Part shown: piece after piece, positions 57,688-64,000 of the stretch
Numbering within the stretch: the stretch's first letter is position 1
Layout: each line of letters begins with the position of its first letter
Assembly: GCF_023721815.1 (NCBI RefSeq)
Contig: NZ_JAMDLI010000001.1
Coordinates: 62,001-126,000 of the forward strand
DNA length: 64,000 nucleotides
Direction of reading: 5' to 3'
Origin: Pleomorphomonas sp. JP5
GTDB taxonomy: Bacteria > Pseudomonadota > Alphaproteobacteria > Rhizobiales > Pleomorphomonadaceae
Made by a program: the position numbers and the translations under genes
Notes under the pieces: generated by a model
The model's database searches: none
Seen by the model: only the letters and a program-made list of their open reading frames with translations
Told to the model about the DNA's origin: nothing

Positions 57688-58518
57688 CTAGCCCTTGACG
57701 CCGCCGGCCGTCAGCCCCTGTACGATCTTGCGCTGGAAGATCAACACCAGAGCGACGAGCGGTACGGTCACGATGACCGATGCGGCCATGATGCGGCCCC
57801 AGGGGATCTCGTATTGGCTTGCCCCCGACAGGAGCGCGATGGCGACCGGGACGGTGCGCGTCTCGTTGGAGGAGGTGAAGGTCAACGCGAACAGGAACTC
57901 GTTCCAGGCCGCGATGAAGGCGAGCAAGCCCGTGGTCACCAGTGCCGGCCACATCAGCGGCATGAACACCTTGGTGATGATGACCCATGGGCTGGCGCCG
58001 TCCACGATCGCCGCCTCCTCGATCTCCACCGGCAGGTCGCGCATGAAGGTGGTGAGCACCCAGACGGTGAACGGCAGCGTGAAGATCGTGTAGGAGAAGA
58101 TCAGTGCGAACGGTGTATTGAACAGACCGAAAGCGCGCACCAGCTCGAACAGACCGGCCAGCACCGCGATCTGTGGGAACATCGATACGGCGAGGATGGT
58201 CATCAGGAGCAGGCCACGGCCGCGGAAGCTGACGCGGGCCAGCGCAAACGCCGCCGTCACGGCGAGAAACAGCGCCAGCACGACCACCGAACTTGCCACC
58301 AGGATCGAGTTTCCCAGGTTGCGGACGAACACGCCGGTGGTCAGTACCGCGATATAGTTGTCGAGGCTGAAGTGGGTCGGCAGGTAGTTGATCTCGAACA
58401 GGGCTGTCCCGGATTTGAGGCTCGTCAGGATCGCGTAGTAAAACGGAAAGACCGAGACGAGGACGATGATCGCCACGAGCAGATAGAAAGAGGCGGTTTT
58501 GGTATAGCTCCAGAGCAT
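57688..58518 (-). CDS. aglG: alpha-glucoside ABC transporter, permease AglG
   Basis: The 276-residue permease of the MalG type has six transmembrane helices and the cytoplasmic EAA loop EEAAIVDGASPWVIITKVF that docks to AglK. The ATG at 58518 shares one base with the aglF stop, so translation is coupled; GGAGGA lies 8 bases before it within aglF. A GTG at 58521 is the alternative. Confidence 0.93.
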   Translation of the reverse strand: MLWSYTKTASFYLLVAIIVLVSVFPFYYAILTSLKSGTALFEINYLPTHFSLDNYIAVLTTGVFVRNLGNSILVASSVVVLALFLAVTAAFALARVSFRGRGLLLMTILAVSMFPQIAVLAGLFELVRAFGLFNTPFALIFSYTIFTLPFTVWVLTTFMRDLPVEIEEAAIVDGASPWVIITKVFMPLMWPALVTTGLLAFIAAWNEFLFALTFTSSNETRTVPVAIALLSGASQYEIPWGRIMAASVIVTVPLVALVLIFQRKIVQGLTAGGVKG

Positions 58519-59504
58519 CACCGGTCTCCTCCGTCGAAACGGACCTTGCCGAGCCAGATATAGAGAATGGTCATCAGTGCGATGATCAGGAACAGCATCG
58601 TTGATTGAGCTGAACCGTAAGCGAACTTGTCGAAGTCGATCAGGTTCTCGCGCGCCAGGACCGAGATCGTCTTCGTCTGCGAGCTGTTGGGCGTCAGCAC
58701 GTAGATCAGGTCGAAGATGCGCATGGCGTCGAGCAAGCGGAAGATCACCGCGACCATCAGTGCGGGGCGCACCAGAGGAAGGGTCACCTTCCAGAACGTC
58801 TTGACCGGATGAACGCCATCGAGCGAGGCGGCCTCGTAGATGTCGCGCGGTATCATCTGCAGGCCTGCAAGAATGAGCAAAGCCATGAAGGGCGTCGTCT
58901 TCCAGACGTCAACGATGAGCACGGCGATCATTGCGGTGTCGGACGAGGCGGTCCAGGCGATCTTGTGGTCGATGAGGCCGAACGTCAGCAGCACATCGTT
59001 GATGATTCCGAACTGGTCGTTCAGCATCCAGCCCCACATGCGGGCTGAAACGATGGTCGGGATTGCCCAGGGGATGAGGATGGCGGCGCGCACGAGGCCT
59101 CGACCCTTGAACTCCGCGTTGAGAACCAGTGCGACGACGGTACCGAGGATGGTCTCGAGCGTGACCGATACCACCGAGAAACGGACCGTATTCCAGACGG
59201 CGTTCCACCAGGCGGGGTCGGAGAGAAGACCGGACCAGATAACGCGTCCGCTCTTCAGCACCGTCCAGTTCAGGTAGTTTTTGAAGCCGACCCACTCGGC
59301 TCCGTCAAGGTTGGTCAGAGAGGCATTGGTGAACGAGAAATAGATCGTTCTGAGAAGCGGCCATCCGGCGACGATGGCGAGTGCGATCAGCATCGGAACC
59401 AGGAACCAGCCGGCGGCCCTCAGGCGCTGGCGCATCAACTCGGACTTGGCTCGTTTGGTGTGTCCGGTCGGCACGATCCGGATCGTCGATTGGGTGGAGG
59501 CCAT
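58518..59504 (-). CDS. aglF: alpha-glucoside ABC transporter, permease AglF
   Basis: The 328-residue permease of the MalF type has six or seven transmembrane helices, the first at about 28-52, and the EAA loop YEAASLDGVHPVKTFWKVT. The ATG at 59504 follows AGGA by 7 bases and gives a soluble N-terminal tail rich in basic residues. It pairs with AglG to form the pore. Confidence 0.93.
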   Translation of the reverse strand: MASTQSTIRIVPTGHTKRAKSELMRQRLRAAGWFLVPMLIALAIVAGWPLLRTIYFSFTNASLTNLDGAEWVGFKNYLNWTVLKSGRVIWSGLLSDPAWWNAVWNTVRFSVVSVTLETILGTVVALVLNAEFKGRGLVRAAILIPWAIPTIVSARMWGWMLNDQFGIINDVLLTFGLIDHKIAWTASSDTAMIAVLIVDVWKTTPFMALLILAGLQMIPRDIYEAASLDGVHPVKTFWKVTLPLVRPALMVAVIFRLLDAMRIFDLIYVLTPNSSQTKTISVLARENLIDFDKFAYGSAQSTMLFLIIALMTILYIWLGKVRFDGGDR

Positions 59505-59692
59505 GGCAAATCCTGCGATGAAGTGCGGAAGGCATCGTCGGCGCCGCGGGCGGCGCCGATTACGCACAGCCCGGAGCCCAAGGGTTTCCGGCAGCCGTCT
59601 GTTGGTCTGAAGTCGTTCGGAGGGGCTCGACGGTTTTCAGTCCGAAACCGAATCCAGACGGGCAGGGAGTGGGCAAACCACTCGAAAGGAGC

Positions 59693-59728
59693 CGGCCGCC
59701 CGATCGCAAAGGGGGCATCGGGCGGCCG
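59693..59728. repeat. Intercistronic hairpin aglE-aglF
   Basis: A perfect 12-bp stem (59693-59704 with 59717-59728) with a 12-base loop lies 16 bases after the aglE stop. This is the place where binding-protein operons often carry a hairpin that raises the level of the binding-protein mRNA over the permease mRNA. Confidence 0.7.
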
Positions 59729-59744
59729 TCGAGCTGAGGGCGGC

Positions 59745-61010
59745 TTACCAGCCAGACCCCTTGAGCTCGGTCAGCTTGGCCTCGAGAACCTCGAGATTCT
59801 CGGCGGCGGTGCCGTTGCCGGACAGCGTGTCATGCACGGCCGACCAGAACAGCGAGGACACTTCGTTGTACTTGACCTTGGTCGGCGCCGAGGGGCGCGG
59901 TACCGCGTTCATGAACACGTCCTTCCACTGCGGGATGATCGGCGCGGCCTTGGCCACGTCGGCATCGTCGTAAAGAGACACGATTGTCGGCAGGTTGGTC
60001 TGGTCGATGGCGCGGTTCTTCTGCACCTCGGTGGAGCCGAGGAACAGGGCGAGCTGGATCGCCTCGTCCGGATGCTTGGAATACTTGGACACCGCGAAGT
60101 TCCAACCGCCGAGCGTGGCGGCCGGCTTGTCGCCTTCCGTCGCCGCCGGCAACGTCGCGACGCCGAACTTGCCCTTGACCGCGCTGTCCTCGCCATTGCC
60201 GAGAGCATAGGCATACGGCCAGTTGCGCATGAACACCGAGTTGCCGGTCTGCCAAACGCCGCGCGCTTCCTCTTCCTGATAGGCAAGGACGCCCGGAGGC
60301 GAAATGGTTCCGACCCAGCTCTTCGCCGTTTCGAGAGCTTTCGCCGCCTTCTCGTTGTTGATGGAGATATCGCCGTTGGCTTCGACGATCTGTCCGCCGC
60401 CGAACGACTTCACCCACTCCAGGGCGTTGCAGGTGAGGCCTTCATAGGCATTGCCCTGGAAGACGAAGCCCCAGAGATCCTTGGCGCCGGCCTCGCGCTC
60501 CTTGTCCTGGATTTCCTTGGCCGTCGCGGCCATCTCATCCCAGGTCTTGGGAACCGACTTGCCGTATTTGTCGAGCAGATCCTTGCGGTAGAACAGGGCC
60601 GGCGCATCGGTAAATGCGGGAATGGCAACCAACTTGCCGTTTGCCGTTTGTGACTCGATGATCGACGGGAAGTGGTCCTTGACAATGTCCTTGGCGGCGT
60701 CGGTCAGGTCGAGGAACTGGTCGGAAAGCTGCGGCGCCCAGATGACGTCGGTCATGTAGACGTCGATATCGGCATTGCCTGCAGCCAGCCACAAACGGTA
60801 CTGGCCGAACTGATCGCTGGTCGAAGGCGGCATCGGCACGATCTTGACCGTGTTGCCCGTCTTGGCCTCGAACTCCTTCAACTGGCTCTGCAGGAAGGCC
60901 AGTCCGTTGCCGGAGTCTCCCGACACGATCGCAAGCTCGGCGGCCATCGTGACGGATGCGCTGAAAACCACGCCGGCGAAAAGACCGGCGCGCAGGGCTG
61001 AATGGTACAT
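59745..61010 (-). CDS. aglE: alpha-glucoside ABC transporter, substrate-binding protein
   Basis: The 421-residue periplasmic protein has a signal peptide (1 to about 23, ending TMAAE) and the extracellular solute-binding family 1 fold: AELAIVSGDSGNGLAFLQ, DVYMTDVIWAPQL, IPAFTDAPALFYRKDLL and a C-terminal LGGWNFAVSKYSKH. It captures sucrose, maltose or trehalose and passes them to AglFG. GGAGG is 6 bases before the ATG at 61010. First gene of the operon. Confidence 0.94.
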   Translation of the reverse strand: MYHSALRAGLFAGVVFSASVTMAAELAIVSGDSGNGLAFLQSQLKEFEAKTGNTVKIVPMPPSTSDQFGQYRLWLAAGNADIDVYMTDVIWAPQLSDQFLDLTDAAKDIVKDHFPSIIESQTANGKLVAIPAFTDAPALFYRKDLLDKYGKSVPKTWDEMAATAKEIQDKEREAGAKDLWGFVFQGNAYEGLTCNALEWVKSFGGGQIVEANGDISINNEKAAKALETAKSWVGTISPPGVLAYQEEEARGVWQTGNSVFMRNWPYAYALGNGEDSAVKGKFGVATLPAATEGDKPAATLGGWNFAVSKYSKHPDEAIQLALFLGSTEVQKNRAIDQTNLPTIVSLYDDADVAKAAPIIPQWKDVFMNAVPRPSAPTKVKYNEVSSLFWSAVHDTLSGNGTAAENLEVLEAKLTELKGSGW

Positions 61011-61060
61011 CAAGTCCTCCCTTGAATGCGGCACTTCTCCCGAATGCCGCAACTGGGTAC

Positions 61061-61089
61061 GAAGCGCTTCAAACATCCAAAGCGCTTTG
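61061..61089. promoter_or_regulatory. Paired LacI-type operators for AglR
   Basis: GAAGCGCTTC (61061-61070) and CAAAGCGCTTTG (61078-61089) are perfect palindromes centred on the CG step that LacI-family proteins recognise. Their centres are 18 bases apart. They lie just downstream of the predicted aglE transcription start, so bound repressor would block early elongation. Confidence 0.8.
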
Positions 61090-61098
61090 AACACTGGG

Positions 61099-61127
61099 AT
61101 CATCCTTGAAAGCCAAGTCGCTGTCAA
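61099..61127 (-). promoter_or_regulatory. aglE promoter
   Basis: Read leftward: -35 TTGACA (61127-61122), a 17-base spacer, and -10 GATGAT (61104-61099). Transcription would start near 61092, about 80 bases before the aglE ATG. Confidence 0.7.
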
Positions 61128-61318
61128 CTGGTCAATGTAACCGTTTGCAGGAAGGATTTAGGGCTTGAGGACCGCGCATTCCGTGGTGCCGATCCTTTAA
61201 GCACTCTGGACAATGGCTGTAACAATAACGCTACAAATGGTAAGGCACGCATATCGGCGTCCGCTCCTGGTCCATGGGGGAAGAGTGGAGCGGATTCCGA
61301 TGGCGACGGAAATTGATA

Positions 61319-62344
61319 ATGAATCTTAAGGAATTGGCTGAGGAACTGCATCTATCGCAGACGACTGTCAGTCGCGCTCTCAACGGATATCCCGAGGTAA
61401 GTGAAAAAACGCGGGAGATTGTACTCGCCGCCGCGCAACGTTTCGGATATCGGCCCAGTCCTGCGGCTCGACGGCTCGCGACCGGACGTGCCCACGCTTT
61501 AGGCGTTGTCTTCAACGCCGAGCGAAATGCGCTCATGGATCCGCTTTTCGTCGAATACCTTGCTGGCGTGGCCGAGGTCAGCGCCAAGCAGGGATTCGAT
61601 ATCCTTATCAGTCCCTCGACGCCGCGCGACGAGATTGCGACCTTCGGACGCTTGGCCCGCGACGGAACTGTCGACGTCGTTATCCTGTCGGCGCCCTTGA
61701 TCGTCGACGCGCGCATTTCGCTCCTCAGCGAGCTGAAGTTCCCCTTCGTCGTCCATGGACGCCCCCCCGAGCCGGCCGGCGTATCCTACATAGACATCGA
61801 CAATTTCGGAGCTTTCCAGCAAGCGACCAGCTTCCTGATCCAGCTTGGGCATCGGCGCATTACGCTGATCAATGGCGAGGAGCACTTCACTTTCGCTCAG
61901 GATCGTTCGCATGGCGCCGCTATAGCCTTCGCCGCTGCGGGACTGCCGAAGAACATGCTCGAAGAGCACTTCATGCCGATGACGGCGGAGAACGCCTATC
62001 GCTGCGCCCGGCAGGCGCTTGAAAGCGACGAGCGGCCCACGGCCTTTCTATGTGGCTCAATTCTGGTGGCGCTTGGTGTGCTGCGAGCTGCCGCGGAGCT
62101 TGGCCTGGACGTGCCGCGCGATCTGTCGATCATTGCCCATGACGATGAGATGCCCGCTTTCCCCGCCGATCAGTTTCATCCGCAGCTGACGACCACGCGT
62201 TCTTCGATCCGCGCCGCCGGAACACGGGTAGCGGAGATGGCTTTGGCTCGCGTGGCCGGCCAGAAACCGGGCACGGTTGCCGATGTTTGGCCGGTGCAAC
62301 TGATTGTGCGCGGCTCGACGGCGGCCGCGCCCGAGCGAGGTTGA
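61319..62344 (+). CDS. aglR: LacI family transcriptional repressor of the agl operon
   Basis: The 341-residue regulator has the N-terminal LacI HTH (MNLKELAEELHLSQTTVSRA with LNGYPEVSEKTRE and the hinge RPSPAARRLATG) and a periplasmic-binding-protein-like sensor domain. Divergence from aglE and the CG-centred operators between them support control of alpha-glucoside uptake. The ATG at 61319 with GACGGA 8 bases upstream starts directly at the HTH; an in-frame ATG at 61274 would add 15 residues. Confidence 0.9.
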   Translation: MNLKELAEELHLSQTTVSRALNGYPEVSEKTREIVLAAAQRFGYRPSPAARRLATGRAHALGVVFNAERNALMDPLFVEYLAGVAEVSAKQGFDILISPSTPRDEIATFGRLARDGTVDVVILSAPLIVDARISLLSELKFPFVVHGRPPEPAGVSYIDIDNFGAFQQATSFLIQLGHRRITLINGEEHFTFAQDRSHGAAIAFAAAGLPKNMLEEHFMPMTAENAYRCARQALESDERPTAFLCGSILVALGVLRAAAELGLDVPRDLSIIAHDDEMPAFPADQFHPQLTTTRSSIRAAGTRVAEMALARVAGQKPGTVADVWPVQLIVRGSTAAAPERG

Positions 62345-62565
62345 GGCTCGGGTTTCCTTGGTTTTGGCCCGTTTTGCTAGAACACAAGAGCAGTAGCGGG
62401 TTGCCGTCGCTCACTGTTGCGGGCTTTCGGCGAAAGCAAATGATCGCCAACGGAAAGATTTTCTCTTTTCTCCTTTTGCCGGAGTGCGCACTTTCTTGAG
62501 AGCTCTAGGGGGGCTTGATACCGCTTCACCAAGATCTCCGGTCAAAGGGACTGGGGAACGCAGCA

Positions 62566-62579
62566 GCGACATATGTCGC
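62566..62579. promoter_or_regulatory. 14-bp palindrome before cysD
   Basis: GCGACAT-ATGTCGC is a perfect palindrome ending 16 bases before the cysD start. It could be an operator for a sulfur regulator. The 251-base spacer also holds GCTTTCG-G-CGAAAGC at 62423-62437 and a T-rich tract at 62457-62477 that may end aglR transcripts. Confidence 0.4.
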
Positions 62580-62595
62580 GCCGAGGTGAGCTCAG

Positions 62596-63504
62596 GTGTC
62601 CAAGGATCGTCTGACCCATTTGAAGCGTCTCGAAGCGGAATCCATTCACATCATCCGTGAAGTTGCCGCCGAGTTTCGCAATCCCGTGATGCTCTATTCC
62701 ATCGGCAAGGACAGCTCGGTGATGCTTCGCCTCGCGCTCAAGGCGTTTTATCCGGGGAAGCTGCCATTCCCGTTGCTGCATGTCGATACCACCTGGAAGT
62801 TCCGGGAGATGATTGCCTTCCGCGATGCGACGGTGAAGGCAGAAGGGCTGGACCTGCTGGTTCACACCAACGCGGACGGCGTTGCCGCCGGCATCACCCC
62901 TTTCTCCCACGGCTCGTCGGTCTACACCAACGTCATGAAGACCGAGGCGCTCAAGCAGGCGCTGACGGCCCATGGCTTCGACGCGGCCTTCGGTGGCGCA
63001 CGCCGCGATGAGGAAAAGAGCAGAGCGAAGGAGCGCGTCTTCTCGTTCCGGACCGACACCCATGCATGGGATCCCAAGAACCAGCGTCCGGAGCTGTGGC
63101 GTCTCTATAATTCTCGCGTCCGTCCGGGCGAAAGCATCCGCGTCTTTCCGCTGTCCAACTGGACCGAACTCGACATCTGGCAGTACATCCTTCTCGAAAA
63201 GATCCCGATCGTGCCGCTCTATTTTTCGGCCGACCGGCCGGTCGTGAACCGTGGCGGTCAGTGGATCATGGCGGATGACGACCGGTTGCCGCTTGAGGCC
63301 GGCGAACGCCCGCAGATACGCCGCGTCCGGTTTCGCACGCTCGGCTGTTATCCGTTGACCGCCGCGGTCGAAAGCGACGCGGCGACTCTGCCGGAGATCG
63401 TCCGGGAGATGCTGATCGCCCGCACGTCCGAGCGCTCCGGGCGCCTGATCGATCACGACGACTCCGCCTCCATGGAGAAGAAAAAGCGGGAAGGCTACTT
63501 CTGA
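62596..63504 (+). CDS. cysD: sulfate adenylyltransferase subunit 2
   Basis: The 302-residue catalytic subunit makes adenosine 5'-phosphosulfate from ATP and sulfate, with CysN GTPase driving the reaction. The PP-loop [30 protein letters not shown] and [16 protein letters not shown] are diagnostic. The GTG at 62596 has GAGGTGAG 5 bases upstream. Its stop overlaps the cysN start by one base. Confidence 0.96.
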   Translation: MSKDRLTHLKRLEAESIHIIREVAAEFRNPVMLYSIGKDSSVMLRLALKAFYPGKLPFPLLHVDTTWKFREMIAFRDATVKAEGLDLLVHTNADGVAAGITPFSHGSSVYTNVMKTEALKQALTAHGFDAAFGGARRDEEKSRAKERVFSFRTDTHAWDPKNQRPELWRLYNSRVRPGESIRVFPLSNWTELDIWQYILLEKIPIVPLYFSADRPVVNRGGQWIMADDDRLPLEAGERPQIRRVRFRTLGCYPLTAAVESDAATLPEIVREMLIARTSERSGRLIDHDDSASMEKKKREGYF

Positions 63505-64000
63505 TGAATGCCATCGATCCGAACGTCGCCGCCGACGCTTCCGCCTTTACCGATTACCTTGGTCGGCACGAGAAGAAGAGCCTTTTGCGCTTTCTGACTT
63601 GCGGCTCCGTCGACGATGGAAAATCGACGCTGATCGGAAGGTTGCTCTACGATTCCAAGCTGCTGTTCGAGGACCAGCTCCTGAGTCTTGAAAAGGACTC
63701 CCGCAAGCACGGCACGGTCGGTGACGATATCGATCTCGCCTTGCTCGTCGACGGGCTTGAGGCCGAGCGCGAGCAAGGCATCACCATCGACGTTGCCTAC
63801 CGCTTCTTCTCGACCGATCGCCGCAAGTTCATTGTCGCCGATACGCCGGGCCACGAGCAGTATACGCGCAACATGGCGACTGGCGCCTCGACGTCCGATC
63901 TCGCGGTAATCCTTGTCGATGCAAGGCGGGGCGTACTCACCCAGACCCGTCGACACGCGTTCATTACGTCGCTGGTCGGCATCCGTCACGTGGTGCTGGC
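63504..64000 (+). CDS. cysN: sulfate adenylyltransferase subunit 1 (3' end missing)
   Basis: The first 165 residues are seen. They form the start of a GTPase domain: G1 [13 protein letters not shown], switch/G2 [13 protein letters not shown] and G3 [11 protein letters not shown]. CysN couples GTP hydrolysis to APS formation by CysD. The gene runs out of the window, so it cannot be told whether an APS-kinase domain (CysC) is fused, as is common in rhizobia. Confidence 0.95.
   Translation, partial: MNAIDPNVAADASAFTDYLGRHEKKSLLRFLTCGSVDDGKSTLIGRLLYDSKLLFEDQLLSLEKDSRKHGTVGDDIDLALLVDGLEAEREQGITIDVAYRFFSTDRRKFIVADTPGHEQYTRNMATGASTSDLAVILVDARRGVLTQTRRHAFITSLVGIRHVVL

Larger units (their letters stand above)
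61011..61318. other. Divergent control region aglE-aglR
   Basis: This 308-base spacer holds the aglE promoter (61099-61127), paired LacI-type operators (61061-61089) and a third, weaker LacI-like half-match AACCGTTT at 61139-61146. The aglR promoter should lie at about 61180-61280; no clear boxes were assigned. Confidence 0.7.

Overview
The window is GC-rich chromosomal DNA of an alphaproteobacterium, most likely of the order Hyphomicrobiales (Rhizobiales). The evidence is a phosphatidylcholine synthase (pcsA), a complete aglEFGAK alpha-glucoside operon with divergent aglR, an RNase E with an alphaproteobacterial-type insertion and GWWQR tail, a Tat-exported beta-helix protein of the Rhizobiales type, and a palindromic intergenic repeat of the kind common in rhizobial genomes. 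No rRNA, tRNA, CRISPR array or intact insertion sequence was found.

Positions 1-26 kb are mostly core genes. They are an OmpA-family protein (5' end missing), a DUF2182 membrane protein, pcsA, a TerC protein and pncB. Leftward genes follow: aroQ-accB-accC, a DsbA-like oxidoreductase and an M48 protease. Then come an aminotransferase, rne behind a 730-base spacer, the peptidoglycan genes amiC and mrcA, prfB with a programmed frameshift, an M23 endopeptidase, a 1-Cys peroxiredoxin, class II aldolase, a PfkB-type kinase, a metal-type MerR regulator and the Tat-exported protein.

Positions 26.6-36.6 kb hold guaA, preceded by a helically phased array of DnaA-box-like sites, then an SLC13-type transporter, an ABC-F ATPase, a GNAT acetyltransferase, recQ and a DUF2254 membrane protein.

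Positions 36.7-40.3 kb form an AT-richer accessory islet bracketed by two 25-base direct repeats that differ at one base. It contains a MarR regulator, a fragment of an IS3-family transposase, an exported metallo-beta-lactamase-fold protein, a LysR pseudogene with a nonsense codon fused to the tail of a cation-diffusion-facilitator gene, and a DUF4396 protein. Positions 40.4-45.8 kb hold small electrophile/redox genes with their regulators (LysR with a quinone reductase; HxlR with an SDR and an NTF2-like protein; GST; LysR).

Positions 45.9-51.7 kb carry a LysR-controlled cluster of an ALDH7-type dehydrogenase, a DapB-like reductase that lacks the catalytic His pair, a ThDP enzyme and, convergent with them, an MHS-type transporter. 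This looks like an uncharacterised catabolic pathway and is the best candidate for undescribed biochemistry in the window. Positions 52-54.7 kb hold ydcF-like, ridA-like and zntB-like genes. Positions 54.7-62.3 kb are the agl system: AglE binds alpha-glucosides, AglF/AglG/AglK import them, AglA hydrolyses them, and AglR probably represses through paired operators just downstream of a good promoter. GC-rich hairpins follow aglE, aglG, aglA and aglK. The window ends in cysD and the start of cysN (sulfate activation).
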